From positions 1-30,544 of the forward strand of contig JAJWCP010000002.1 of NCBI GenBank assembly GCA_021617435.1: a stretch of 30,544 nt of DNA. The letters are read 5' to 3'. This DNA comes from Pseudomonadota bacterium (lineage in GTDB: Bacteria > Pseudomonadota > Alphaproteobacteria > RF32 > CAG-239). The position numbers were made by a program, and so were the translations under genes. Positions 7,728 to 15,577 of this stretch are shown one piece after another; position 1 is the first letter of the stretch, and each line of letters starts with the position of its first letter. The notes under the pieces were generated by a model that saw nothing but the letters and a program-made list of their open reading frames with translations, did not search any database and was not told the DNA's origin.

Positions 7728-8351
7728 ATGAAACAGGACATCTTAAATTTAGAAAATAAAAATGTTGGCACTATTGAACTTGACGATTCAATTTTCGGAT
7801 TGGAAGTTCGCGCTGATATTTTACACCGTGTTGTTTTGTGGCAGCTCGCCCGCCAACAGGCTGGTACTCACCAGACTAAAGGACGCTCTGATGTTGCCTT
7901 GACTCCGGCTAAACCGTTTAAGCAAAAAGGTAGCGGTAATGCTCGTCAGGGTTCTCGTAAGGGTACTCAGTTCCGTAAAGGCGGTATAGTGTTTGGTCCG
8001 GTTGTTCGCGACCACTCACATGACCTGACCAAAAAGTTCAGAAAACTCGGTTTGAAAACTGCTCTTTCGGCAAAAGCCAAAGAGGGCAACCTTGTTGTTA
8101 TTGACGAGGCAAAATTATCAGCTCCGAAAACTAAAGATTTGCAAAACAAATTGGCGGCTTGCGGGTTGAGTAATTGCTTGGTTATTGACGGCAAGTCAGT
8201 AGATGTAAACTTTGCATTGGCAAGCCGCAATATCGCAGGCGTTGACGTTTTGCCGACAATCGGTGCCAATGTTTATGACATCTTAAGAAAGGACAAACTT
8301 GTATTGACTAAAGATGCAGTTAGTTGCTTGGAGGAGAGATTAAAATGGTAA
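7728..8351 (+). CDS. rplD: 50S ribosomal protein L4
   Basis: L4 binds 23S rRNA domain I, and its loop lines the exit tunnel. In E. coli it also autoregulates the S10 operon. The loop region KGSGNARQGSRKGTQFRKGG (about residues 66-85) and GPVVRDHSHDL are conserved L4 motifs. The length of 207 is typical. It starts 20 nt after rplC with an AAGGA ribosome-binding site, and its stop overlaps the rplW start by 7 nt, suggesting coupling. Confidence 0.97.
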   Translation: MKQDILNLENKNVGTIELDDSIFGLEVRADILHRVVLWQLARQQAGTHQTKGRSDVALTPAKPFKQKGSGNARQGSRKGTQFRKGGIVFGPVVRDHSHDLTKKFRKLGLKTALSAKAKEGNLVVIDEAKLSAPKTKDLQNKLAACGLSNCLVIDGKSVDVNFALASRNIAGVDVLPTIGANVYDILRKDKLVLTKDAVSCLEERLKW

Positions 8352-8665
8352 AAAGTCTTAAAAAATCAAACAACGTAACCGCGCAAATGTATGATACATT
8401 GGTTCGTCCGGTAATTACCGAAAAATCTATGGTTTCATCTGAAGCCGGCAAAGTAACCTTTATGGTTCCGCTTTCTGTCAGCAAAGATGAAGTTAAAGCT
8501 GCTGTTGAAGCAATCTTTAACGTTAAGGTAAATAAGGTAAATACTATTCGTCAGTTCGGCAAAACAAAAACTTTCCGCGGTCATGAAGGCGTTCGCTCAG
8601 ACTTTAAGAAAGCAGTTGTTACTCTTGCCGATGGTCAAAATATTGATGTTACAACAGGAATTTAA
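8345..8665 (+). CDS. rplW: 50S ribosomal protein L23
   Basis: L23 sits at the tunnel exit and is the docking site for trigger factor and SRP. Typical motifs are VRPVITEKSM near residues 21-30, the FNVKVNKVNTI segment, and GKTKTFRGHEG. The ATG at 8345 (MVKSLKKSNN) follows a strong GGAGGAGA site within the end of rplD and gives 106 residues. The upstream extension to 8324 would lie inside rplD and is not supported. Only 2 nt separate it from rplB. Confidence 0.96.
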   Translation: MVKSLKKSNNVTAQMYDTLVRPVITEKSMVSSEAGKVTFMVPLSVSKDEVKAAVEAIFNVKVNKVNTIRQFGKTKTFRGHEGVRSDFKKAVVTLADGQNIDVTTGI

Positions 8666-8667
8666 TC

Positions 8668-9501
8668 ATGGCTTTAAAAACATTTAAGCCCACATCTCCG
8701 GGGCTTCGTCAGCTGATTATCGTTGACAGAAGCGAATTGTACAAAGGTGCACCGGAAAAAACGTTAACGGTTGGTTTGACCAAAACAGGTGGGCGTGATA
8801 ATTTCGGACATGTTACAAGTCGGAGAATCGGCGGCGGACATAAACGCAAGCTGAGAGTTATCGACTTTAAGCGCAACAAATTTGACTGCGAGGCAACAGT
8901 TGAACGGATTGAATATGATCCTAACCGCACCTCTTTCATTGCTTTAATTAAGTATGAAGACGGCGAATTGGCTTATATTTTGGCTCCGCAAAGACTGAAA
9001 GCCGGTGATAAAGTTATTGCTTCGGCAAAAGCTGATATTAAGCCGGGTAATGCTATGCCTTTGAAGAGCATGCCTATCGGTACCATTGTCCACAACGTTG
9101 AGTTAAAGGTCGGCAAAGGCGGACAGCTTGTTCGTTCTGCGGGCTGCTATGCTCAGGTTGTTGGTAAAGATGCCGGTTATGCTCAACTTAAATTAAGTTC
9201 CGGCGAACTCAGAATCGTTCGTGAGGAATGCTTGGCAACTGTTGGTGCCGTATCCAATCCGGATAATCAGAACAAATCACTCGGCAAAGCCGGTCGCTCA
9301 CGTTGGTTGGGTATCAGACCGATTGTTCGCGGTGTTGCAATGAACCCGGTTGACCACCCGCACGGTGGTGGTGAAGGCAGAACTTCAGGCGGCCGTCATC
9401 CGGTTACGCCTTGGGGTAAACCTACTAAGGGTGCTAAGACTCGTTCTAACAAGAAGACAGATCGCTTTATTATGAGATCTCGTCATGATAACAAGAAATA
9501 A
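8668..9501 (+). CDS. rplB: 50S ribosomal protein L2
   Basis: L2 is a primary 23S rRNA-binding protein needed for subunit association and peptidyl transfer. It starts MALKTFKPTSPGLRQL. The C-terminal signature NPVDHPHGGGEGRTSGGRHP contains the invariant histidine at the peptidyl transferase centre. The length of 277 residues is typical. It starts 2 nt after rplW; the next gene rpsS follows after 15 nt. Confidence 0.98.
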   Translation: MALKTFKPTSPGLRQLIIVDRSELYKGAPEKTLTVGLTKTGGRDNFGHVTSRRIGGGHKRKLRVIDFKRNKFDCEATVERIEYDPNRTSFIALIKYEDGELAYILAPQRLKAGDKVIASAKADIKPGNAMPLKSMPIGTIVHNVELKVGKGGQLVRSAGCYAQVVGKDAGYAQLKLSSGELRIVREECLATVGAVSNPDNQNKSLGKAGRSRWLGIRPIVRGVAMNPVDHPHGGGEGRTSGGRHPVTPWGKPTKGAKTRSNKKTDRFIMRSRHDNKK

Positions 9502-9516
9502 TAAGGAGAAAACCTA

Positions 9517-9795
9517 ATGACACGTTCCGTATGGAAAGGACCTTTTGTTGACGGCTATCTTCTTAAGAAGGCTGATACAGCCAGAGCTTCAGGTCGTAAT
9601 GAAGTGATTAAAATTTGGTCACGTCGTTCCACTATGTTGCCGCAGTTCGTTGGTTTAACATTCGGCGTTCACAATGGTCATAAATTTATTCCGGTACTTG
9701 TTACCGAGGACATGGTTGGCCATAAGTTTGGTGAATTTGCACCGACCCGTACTTTCTACGGTCACGCCGCAGACAAAACAGCTAAGAGAGGTTAA
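9517..9795 (+). CDS. rpsS: 30S ribosomal protein S19
   Basis: S19 binds the 30S head with S13. The 92-residue sequence starts MTRSVWKGPFVDGYLL and contains the signature IKIWSRRSTMLPQFVGLTFGVHNG in the expected place, ending EFAPTRTFYGHAADK. A strong AAGGAGAA ribosome-binding site precedes the ATG. The gap to rplV is 2 nt. Confidence 0.98.
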   Translation: MTRSVWKGPFVDGYLLKKADTARASGRNEVIKIWSRRSTMLPQFVGLTFGVHNGHKFIPVLVTEDMVGHKFGEFAPTRTFYGHAADKTAKRG

Positions 9796-9797
9796 TT

Positions 9798-10172
9798 ATG
9801 GGAAAAACTAAAGATGCAAGAAGAGTAGCTCAAAATCAGGCTATGGCCGTATGCAACTCTATCCGCACCAGCCCGCGCAAACTGAACTTGGTTGCACAGT
9901 CTATCCGCGGTCTGGCAGCAGAAAAAGCTGTTGCTGAGCTTACTTTCTCTAAGAAGAGAATCGCAAAAGTAGCGTTGGCTGTTTTGCAATCTGCAATCGC
10001 TAATGCTGAAAATAACCACAGCCTTAATATTGACAAATTAATCGTAAGCGAAGCATTTGTCGGTAAAGGCCTTGTAATGAAACGTATGCACGCACGCGGT
10101 CGTGGTCGCGGAGCACGAGTTTTGAAACCGTTCTCCAGCATGACTGTTGTCGTAACCGAGCGTGGGGAGTAA
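9798..10172 (+). CDS. rplV: 50S ribosomal protein L22
   Basis: L22 lines the exit tunnel and is a macrolide-resistance site in other bacteria. The sequence has the typical TSPRKLNLVAQSIRGLAAEKA segment (about residues 28-48). The C-terminal hairpin loop KRMHARGRGRGARVLKPFS reaches into the tunnel. The length of 124 is normal for Alphaproteobacteria. It lies between rpsS (2 nt) and rpsC (4 nt). Confidence 0.97.
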   Translation: MGKTKDARRVAQNQAMAVCNSIRTSPRKLNLVAQSIRGLAAEKAVAELTFSKKRIAKVALAVLQSAIANAENNHSLNIDKLIVSEAFVGKGLVMKRMHARGRGRGARVLKPFSSMTVVVTERGE

Positions 10173-10176
10173 GTTA

Positions 10177-10845
10177 ATGGGACAGAAAGTAAATCCTACC
10201 AGTCTTCGTTTAGGTGTTAACCGCACCTGGGACTCTCGTTGGTATGCAGATGATAAGTTTACCGACTATCTCCACGAAGATTTAAAAATTAAAGAATTCT
10301 TGAAAGAGAAATTGGCTCAGGCCGGTATCAGCCGTATTGTTATTGAACGTCCGGCTAAAAAAGCCAGAGTTACAATTCACTCGGCAAGACCTGGTGTAGT
10401 AATCGGCAAAAAAGGTCAAGATATTGAAAATTTGCGCAAGGAAATTCAAAAACTGACAGCATCAGAAGTTCAGCTTAATATTCTGGAAGTCAGAAAACCT
10501 GAATTAGATGCGCAGTTGGTTGCCGATTCAGTAGCTCAGCAGTTGGAAAGACGTGTTGCTTTCCGTCGTGCGATGAAGAGAGTTATGCAGTCTGCGTTGC
10601 GTTTGGGCGCAGAAGGTATTAAAGTTTGCTGCAGTGGTCGTTTGGGCGGCGCTGAAATTGCCCGCACCGAATCGTATCGTGAAGGACGCGTTCCTTTGCA
10701 CACACTGCGTGCTGACATTGATTATGCAACCTCTACCGCTCATACCACTTATGGTGCCTGCGGCGTTAAAGTTTGGATTTATAAAGGCGAAATTATGGCT
10801 CATGATCCGATGGCGCAGGACAAAAAGCTGGCTGAACAGAAATAA
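10177..10845 (+). CDS. rpsC: 30S ribosomal protein S3
   Basis: S3 is at the mRNA entry site of the 30S head and takes part in mRNA unwinding. The start MGQKVNPTSLRLGVNRTWDSRWY is the classical S3 N-terminus. A KH-type RNA-binding motif, PGVVIGKKGQDIENLRK, lies at about residues 70-86. The C-terminal domain shows GAEGIKVCCSGRLGGAEIARTE. The frame is open 15 nt upstream, but the ATG at 10177 after GGGGAGTAA fits the family. The length is 222 residues. Confidence 0.97.
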   Translation: MGQKVNPTSLRLGVNRTWDSRWYADDKFTDYLHEDLKIKEFLKEKLAQAGISRIVIERPAKKARVTIHSARPGVVIGKKGQDIENLRKEIQKLTASEVQLNILEVRKPELDAQLVADSVAQQLERRVAFRRAMKRVMQSALRLGAEGIKVCCSGRLGGAEIARTESYREGRVPLHTLRADIDYATSTAHTTYGACGVKVWIYKGEIMAHDPMAQDKKLAEQK

Positions 10846-10864
10846 TAGATGAGGTTAGAATAAA

Positions 10865-11293
10865 ATGTTAAGTCCAAAACGTATGAAGTTCCGTAAACAG
10901 CATAAAGGTCGTATTCACGGCTTGGCTAAAGGCGGATCAACTTTAAGTTTCGGTTCATATGGATTGAAAGCTCTGTCTCCGGAGCGCGTTACAGCTCGTC
11001 AAATTGAAGCTGCTCGTCGCGCTATTACCCGTGAGATGAAAAGAGCCGGAAGATTATGGATCAGAATTTTTCCTGACGTTCCTGTATCAGATAAACCTGC
11101 TGAGGTTCGTATGGGTAAAGGTAAAGGTGCTATTGAATTCTGGGTTGCAAGAGTTAAACCGGGTCGCATTATGTTTGAAGCGGAAGGTATTGATGAAGAA
11201 ACTGCCCGCAGAGCATTTGCGCTTGGTGCTGCCAAATTGCCGGTTAAAAGCAAATTTGTTCAGCGCTTGAATTCGGATAAAGGAGAAGCATAA
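10865..11293 (+). CDS. rplP: 50S ribosomal protein L16
   Basis: L16 helps form the A-site tRNA-binding region of the 50S. The sequence starts MLSPKRMKFRKQHKGR and includes GSYGLKALSPERVTARQIEAARRA and MGKGKGAIEFWVARVKPGR, all family signatures. It is 142 residues long. Its stop and the rpmC start share one base (TAATG), which suggests translational coupling. Confidence 0.97.
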   Translation: MLSPKRMKFRKQHKGRIHGLAKGGSTLSFGSYGLKALSPERVTARQIEAARRAITREMKRAGRLWIRIFPDVPVSDKPAEVRMGKGKGAIEFWVARVKPGRIMFEAEGIDEETARRAFALGAAKLPVKSKFVQRLNSDKGEA

Positions 11294-11490
11294 TGGTTAA
11301 AACAAAAGATTTACGCGCTATGACGATTGATGAATTGGAAGCTAAATTGGTTGAAGATAAAAAAGAGCAATTTAACTTGCGTATTCAACAGTCAACCGGT
11401 CAGCTTGCTAATACTTCACAGGTTAGCAAAGTTCGCCGCGAAATAGCCAAAATCAACACGCTCATTACTGAGCGCAAGAAGAATAGTTAG
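11293..11490 (+). CDS. rpmC: 50S ribosomal protein L29
   Basis: L29 is a small coiled-coil hairpin protein near the tunnel exit next to L23. The 65 residues show the expected MTIDELEAKLVEDKKEQFNLR first helix and the VRREIAKINTLITER second helix. It starts in the rplP stop codon overlap and lies 11 nt before rpsQ. Confidence 0.95.
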   Translation: MVKTKDLRAMTIDELEAKLVEDKKEQFNLRIQQSTGQLANTSQVSKVRREIAKINTLITERKKNS

Positions 11491-11501
11491 GAGAAAAGAC
11501 T

Positions 11502-11738
11502 ATGCCTAAAAGAATTCTTCAAGGTGTTGTTGTAAGCGACAAACAGGATAAAACCGTCGTGGTCAGAGTAGAGCGTCAGGTTATGCACCCTGTTTACAAA
11601 AAGTTCGTGAAAAAAAGCAAGAAATATGCTGCTCACGATGAAAATAACCAGTTCAAAGTTGGCGATCAGGTTTCTATTGTTGAATCTAAACCTTATTCAA
11701 AAACAAAAACTTGGACTGTATTAGTTGATAACGCCTAA
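11502..11738 (+). CDS. rpsQ: 30S ribosomal protein S17
   Basis: S17 is an OB-fold primary binder of 16S rRNA. The 78 residues start MPKRILQGVVVSDKQDKTVVV, with the motif HPVYKKFVKKSKKYAAHDE characteristic of S17. A GGAGAAAAG ribosome-binding site precedes the ATG. It lies in the normal place between rpmC and rplN. Confidence 0.97.
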   Translation: MPKRILQGVVVSDKQDKTVVVRVERQVMHPVYKKFVKKSKKYAAHDENNQFKVGDQVSIVESKPYSKTKTWTVLVDNA

Positions 11739-11756
11739 GATAGAAGGAATTAAAAA

Positions 11757-12125
11757 ATGATACAGATGCAAACCAACCTAGATGTTGCGGATAATTCCGG
11801 AGCACGTCAGGTGCAGTGCATTAAAGTTCTTGGCGGGTCCAAGAGAATGCATGCTTCCGTAGGTGATGTTATTGTTGTTTCAATTAAGGATGCCATGCCG
11901 AAAGGGCGTGTTAAAAAAGGTGATGTATGCAAAGCGGTTATCGTAAGAACCGCCAGCGACATCAGACGCAAAGACGGCAGCGTAATCCGTTTTGATAGTA
12001 ATGCCGCAGTTCTTATTAATAAAGACGGCGAGCCGGTAGGTACTCGTATCTTCGGTCCCGTTACCAGAGAATTGCGCGCAAAGAAATTTATGAAAATCAT
12101 TTCATTAGCACCGGAGGTATTGTAG
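11757..12125 (+). CDS. rplN: 50S ribosomal protein L14
   Basis: L14 forms an intersubunit bridge and binds the silencing factor RsfS. The 122 residues start MIQMQTNLDVADNSGARQVQCIKVLGG, all conserved. KDAMPKGRVKKGDV and GTRIFGPVTRELR are family motifs. The gap to rplX is a single base. Confidence 0.98.
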   Translation: MIQMQTNLDVADNSGARQVQCIKVLGGSKRMHASVGDVIVVSIKDAMPKGRVKKGDVCKAVIVRTASDIRRKDGSVIRFDSNAAVLINKDGEPVGTRIFGPVTRELRAKKFMKIISLAPEVL

Positions 12126-12126
12126 T

Positions 12127-12441
12127 ATGCCGAAAATGAAAATTAAAAAAGGTGATAAAGTTGTTATCTTGTCAGGTGATGACAAAGGTAAAACCGGCGA
12201 AGTTTTGAAAGCAATGCCGAAAGAGAGTAAAGTGGTTGTTCAAGGTGTAAATCTGGTTAAAAGACACACCAAGCCCAGCCAAACAACTCCGGGCGGAATT
12301 GTTACCAAAGAAGCCGCTGTTCACGTTTCTAACGTTGCCATTGTAACCTCGGAAGGAAAAGCTTCTAAAGTTGGCTACAAAGACAACAAAGGTATAAAAG
12401 TGCGTGTTGCACGTAAAACCGGTGAAGTAATCGATAAATAG
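12127..12441 (+). CDS. rplX: 50S ribosomal protein L24
   Basis: L24 starts 50S assembly by binding the 5' part of 23S rRNA. A KOW motif, KGDKVVILSGDDKGKTGEVL, lies at residues 8-27, followed by VNLVKRHTKPSQTTPGGI. It is 104 residues. It lies 1 nt after rplN and 11 nt before rplE. Confidence 0.97.
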   Translation: MPKMKIKKGDKVVILSGDDKGKTGEVLKAMPKESKVVVQGVNLVKRHTKPSQTTPGGIVTKEAAVHVSNVAIVTSEGKASKVGYKDNKGIKVRVARKTGEVIDK

Positions 12442-12452
12442 GAGAGAATTTT

Positions 12453-12992
12453 ATGGCAAATTTTGAAACATTATATAATGACGTCATAAAGAAATCTCTT
12501 GTGGAAAAAGTCGGTTACAAGAACCCACATGAGATTCCGAAGCTGACCAAAATTGTGTTGAACATGGGTGTCGGCGACGCCGTTACAGATAAAAAGAAAC
12601 TTAACAATGCTATGGAAGAGTTGGCTTTGATTGCCGGTCAAAAACCGGTAATGACCACAGCTCGCAAGTCTATTGCTACCTTCAAATTAAGAGAAGGTAT
12701 GCCGATTGGCTGCAAAGTTACTTTGAGAGCTTCCAAAATGTATGAATTTTTGGAAAGACTTATCAATATGGCTTTGCCGCGTATCAGAGACTTCCATGGT
12801 ATTTCTGGTAAAAACTTTGATGGTAAAGGCAATTTCGCTTTTGGTATTAAAGAACAAATCATCTTTCCGGAAATCAACTATGAAAAAGTTGAAGAAGTTC
12901 GCGGAATGGATATTGTAATTTGCACAACAGCTAAGACAGATGAAGAAGCTAAATTCTTGCTCACTTCATTTAACCTGCCTTACAAGAAATAA
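12453..12992 (+). CDS. rplE: 50S ribosomal protein L5
   Basis: L5 binds 5S rRNA and contacts P-site tRNA. The segments KIVLNMGVGDAVTDKK, KPVMTTARKSIATFKLREG, PRIRDFHGISGKNFDGKGN and the terminal EEAKFLLTSFNLPYKK are L5 signatures. At 179 residues it has normal length. A GGAGAGAA ribosome-binding site precedes the ATG. Confidence 0.98.
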   Translation: MANFETLYNDVIKKSLVEKVGYKNPHEIPKLTKIVLNMGVGDAVTDKKKLNNAMEELALIAGQKPVMTTARKSIATFKLREGMPIGCKVTLRASKMYEFLERLINMALPRIRDFHGISGKNFDGKGNFAFGIKEQIIFPEINYEKVEEVRGMDIVICTTAKTDEEAKFLLTSFNLPYKK

Positions 12993-13006
12993 GCGGAGAT
13001 TTTACT

Positions 13007-13312
13007 ATGTCAAAGACAAGTTCAGTATATAGAAACTTGAAAAGAGATAAGATGGCTGAGAAGTATGCTAATCGTCGTCTTAAATTAAAGAAAGTTGTTA
13101 TGGATAAAAACGCTTCTCCGGAAGACAGATTTCAGGCAACTTTAAAGCTGGCCGCTTTGCCGCGTAACTCTGCTAAAATCAGAGTTAGAAACCGCTGCAA
13201 ATTAACCGGTCGCGCTCGTAGTTATTACCGGAAGTTCGGCTTGGGTCGTGTTGAATTACGCGACATGGCAAGCTTTGGTGAAATTCCGGGTTTGGTAAAA
13301 TCAAGCTGGTAA
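13007..13312 (+). CDS. rpsN: 30S ribosomal protein S14
   Basis: S14 is a 30S head protein near the A site. At 101 residues this is the long, zinc-free type: the C-terminal segment RNRCKLTGRARSYYRKFGLGRVELRD has lost the C-x2-C pairs of the short zinc form. The N-terminus MSKTSSVYRNLKRDKMAEKY fits alphaproteobacterial S14. It lies 14 nt after rplE and 13 nt before rpsH. Confidence 0.96.
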   Translation: MSKTSSVYRNLKRDKMAEKYANRRLKLKKVVMDKNASPEDRFQATLKLAALPRNSAKIRVRNRCKLTGRARSYYRKFGLGRVELRDMASFGEIPGLVKSSW

Positions 13313-13325
13313 GGAGGAGATATAA

Positions 13326-13724
13326 ATGTCTATGACTGATCCTTTGGGCGATATGCTCACACGCATTAGAAACGCACAAAGAGCGAAACAAAGTGATGTT
13401 GTATCACCTGCTTCTCGCTTGCGTGAAAATGTATTGGAAGTTTTGAAAAAAGAAGGTTACATTGAAGGCTATGAAAAATGCAATGTTAAACCCGGTGTTG
13501 ATGAACTTCACATTAAATTAAAGTACCATGAAGGTGCTTCGGTTATAACTGAAATTTACCGCGTATCTACGCCGGGTCGCCGCGTTTACTCTAGCGTTAA
13601 AGACCTGCCGAGAGTATACAACGGCTTGGGTATTTCAATCATTTCAACCCCGCAGGGTGTTATGAGCGATAACGATGCCCGCAAAGCCAATGTAGGCGGT
13701 GAAGTTTTGTGTCAGGTATTCTAG
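13326..13724 (+). CDS. rpsH: 30S ribosomal protein S8
   Basis: S8 binds helix 21 of 16S rRNA and in E. coli is the repressor of the spc operon. It starts MTDPLGDMLTRIRNAQRAKQ; the C-terminal STPQGVMSDNDARKANVGGEVLCQVF is the S8 signature. It is 132 residues. The ATG follows a perfect AAGGAGGAG ribosome-binding site. The first two codons (MS) before MTDPLGD are plausible as annotated; the ATG at 13332 is the alternative. Confidence 0.97.
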   Translation: MSMTDPLGDMLTRIRNAQRAKQSDVVSPASRLRENVLEVLKKEGYIEGYEKCNVKPGVDELHIKLKYHEGASVITEIYRVSTPGRRVYSSVKDLPRVYNGLGISIISTPQGVMSDNDARKANVGGEVLCQVF

Positions 13725-13735
13725 GGAGATAACGG

Positions 13736-14272
13736 ATGTCAAGAATTGGTAAATATCCAGTAACTATCCCTGCTGGCGTAACGGTAAGCATTAATGATAA
13801 CGTTGTTACCGTTAAAGGAAAATTAGGTGAACTCAGCTGTTCTTTTGACGACGGTCATATTGCAGCTAAACTTGAAGACAATAAAGTTGTTGTTACTCCG
13901 CTTTCACAGAGCATGACCGCTCGCGCATTGTGGGGTACAACCCGCGCCAACATTCATGACCTTGTTAAAGGCGTTGATGAAGGCTTTACTAAAAATTTGG
14001 AATTAGTAGGCGTTGGTTATAAAGCCCATATGGAAGGCAATAAGCTTGTTCTTTCATTAGGTTTTTCTCATGACGTTGATTTTCCGGCTCCGCAAGGAAT
14101 TAAAATCTCTTGCGAATCGCCGACCCAAATCAAAATTTTTGGTGCAGACAAACAGCTTGTCGGACAGGTTGCTGCGGAAATTCGTAAATACAGAAAGCCC
14201 GAACCTTATAAAGGCAAAGGTGTAAAGTATGAAGGCGAATATGTACGTCGTAAAGAAGGCAAGAAGAAATAA
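13736..14272 (+). CDS. rplF: 50S ribosomal protein L6
   Basis: L6 supports the sarcin-ricin loop and the factor-binding site. The start MSRIGKYPVTIPAGVTV and the C-terminal signature PEPYKGKGVKYEGEYVRRKEGKKK are typical. It has 178 residues made of two alpha/beta repeats. It lies 11 nt after rpsH and 11 nt before rplR. Confidence 0.97.
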   Translation: MSRIGKYPVTIPAGVTVSINDNVVTVKGKLGELSCSFDDGHIAAKLEDNKVVVTPLSQSMTARALWGTTRANIHDLVKGVDEGFTKNLELVGVGYKAHMEGNKLVLSLGFSHDVDFPAPQGIKISCESPTQIKIFGADKQLVGQVAAEIRKYRKPEPYKGKGVKYEGEYVRRKEGKKK

Positions 14273-14283
14273 GGAATCTTAAG

Positions 14284-14646
14284 ATGAATACACCAAGAAA
14301 ATTGTTTGAAAAAAGAAAAGCTCGCGTTAGAACAGCTTTGAAAGCTGCTGCGAACGGCAAATTAAGATTGTCGGTTTTCCGCAGTGGTAAGCATATCTAT
14401 GCGCAGATTATTGATGATGCTAAAGGTGCCACCGTTGCTTCTGCCTCTACCTTAGACAAGGAAGTTCGCGACAGCATCAAAAAGCCGTCTACAGTTGAAG
14501 CAGCCAGCTTCATTGGTAAATTAATTGCTGAAAGAGCAGTAAAATCAGGTGTAAGTGAAGTCGTTTTTGATAGAGGCGGTTACATTTACCATGGTCGCGT
14601 TAAAGCTTTGGCTGACGCTGCTCGCGAAGCCGGATTGAAATTCTAG
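14284..14646 (+). CDS. rplR: 50S ribosomal protein L18
   Basis: L18 binds 5S rRNA and brings it to the 50S with L5 and L25. The segments KARVRTALKAAANGKLRLSVFRSGKHIYAQIIDD and VVFDRGGYIYHGRVKALADAAREAGLKF are clear L18 sequence, here spanning most of the 120 residues. It keeps its normal place between rplF and rpsE. Confidence 0.97.
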   Translation: MNTPRKLFEKRKARVRTALKAAANGKLRLSVFRSGKHIYAQIIDDAKGATVASASTLDKEVRDSIKKPSTVEAASFIGKLIAERAVKSGVSEVVFDRGGYIYHGRVKALADAAREAGLKF

Positions 14647-14656
14647 GAGAGATGAA

Positions 14657-15223
14657 ATGGCACAATCTGTAGATCGTCATAATAAAAAAGAAAAAACTGA
14701 AGAATTGGTTGAAAAACTTGTTCACGTTAATCGTGTTGCCAAAACCGTTAAAGGCGGACGCACCATGTCATTTGCAGCTGTTGTAGTTGTCGGTGACCAA
14801 AAAGGCCGCGTCGGCTTTGGTTCAGGTAAAGCTGCCGAAGTTCCGGAAGCTGTTACCAAAGCAACCAACGAAGCTAAAAAGAACATGATTCGCATTCCGC
14901 TGCGTGAAGGCAGAACCCTGCATCACGATGTGCATGGTCGTTTCGGCGCAGGTAAAGTTATTTTAAGAACTGCTCCTGCCGGTACCGGTGTTATTGCCGG
15001 CGGCCCGATGCGTGCTGTTTTTGAAGTTTTGGGCGTGCAAGACGTTGTTGCAAAATCATTGGGTTCAAACAACCCCTACAACTTGATTAAAGCAACATTT
15101 GACGCATTGCAATCTATCAATTCACCTCGTATGGTTGCTGCAAAACGCGGCAAAAAAGTTGGTGATATTGTTAGCCGCCGCGAAAATTCTTCAAATGTTA
15201 AAATGGAAAAAGAGGAGGCTTAA
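14657..15223 (+). CDS. rpsE: 30S ribosomal protein S5
   Basis: S5 contributes to decoding accuracy and mRNA unwinding at the entry site. The double-stranded RNA-binding fold region begins ELVEKLVHVNRVAKTVKGGR, followed by FAAVVVVGDQKGRVGFGSGKA and the C-terminal GVQDVVAKSLGSNNPYN. It has 188 residues. The stop is followed after 3 nt by rpmD, whose ribosome-binding site AGAGGAGG lies inside the rpsE end. Confidence 0.98.
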   Translation: MAQSVDRHNKKEKTEELVEKLVHVNRVAKTVKGGRTMSFAAVVVVGDQKGRVGFGSGKAAEVPEAVTKATNEAKKNMIRIPLREGRTLHHDVHGRFGAGKVILRTAPAGTGVIAGGPMRAVFEVLGVQDVVAKSLGSNNPYNLIKATFDALQSINSPRMVAAKRGKKVGDIVSRRENSSNVKMEKEEA

Positions 15224-15226
15224 TCC

Positions 15227-15409
15227 ATGGCTAAAAAAACAATAAAAGTTACTCAAATCGCAAGCCCTATCGGCGAACCGAAAGATCAAAGAGCAACTTT
15301 AATCGGATTAGGCTTGAACAAAATAAATCGTACTGCCGTTCTGGAAGATACTCCGGCAATTCGCGGTATGATAAAAAAGGTGAGCCACCTCGTTAAAGTG
15401 GTTGAATAA
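15227..15409 (+). CDS. rpmD: 50S ribosomal protein L30
   Basis: L30 is a small 50S protein. The 60 residues include KVTQIASPIGEPKDQRATLIGLGLNKINRTAVLEDTPAIRGMIKKVSHLVKV, a complete L30. It begins 3 nt after rpsE. It is followed by an unusual 168-nt non-coding spacer before rplO, whereas the two are normally almost adjacent. Confidence 0.96.
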   Translation: MAKKTIKVTQIASPIGEPKDQRATLIGLGLNKINRTAVLEDTPAIRGMIKKVSHLVKVVE

Positions 15410-15415
15410 TTTGCA

Positions 15416-15499
15416 AAAGGGCTGTCATACTTGTTGTTTTTTCGCTTATGTAACTATTTGTACACCGCGCTCTAAAACAACTGCGTAGCCCAGCCCTTT
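15416..15499 (+). ncRNA. Putative structured RNA element between rpmD and rplO
   Basis: Nested inverted repeats span the spacer. AAAGGGCTG (15416-15424) pairs perfectly with CAGCCCTTT (15491-15499). Inside it GTTGTTTT (15433-15440) pairs with AAAACAAC (15474-15481), and CGC (15443-15445) with GCG (15467-15469). This makes an extended rod of about 84 nt. There is no poly-U directly after it, so it is not a plain terminator. It is not a tRNA: there is no T-loop consensus and no cloverleaf. I do not recognise the family. It could be an RNA processing site, a leader that tunes rplO, or an sRNA. Confidence 0.4.
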
Positions 15500-15577
15500 A
15501 TCAAATTTTCTGGAACGATGATATAGTCAGAGTTCACACTTTAGTTTAATGTAATAAAACAAATTAGGTGAAAGAAT

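Noticed and set aside
15411..15503. Possible tRNA or tRNA remnant between rpmD and rplO
   Set aside because: The outer pairing resembles an acceptor stem, but there is no T-loop consensus, D-arm or anticodon arm of correct size.
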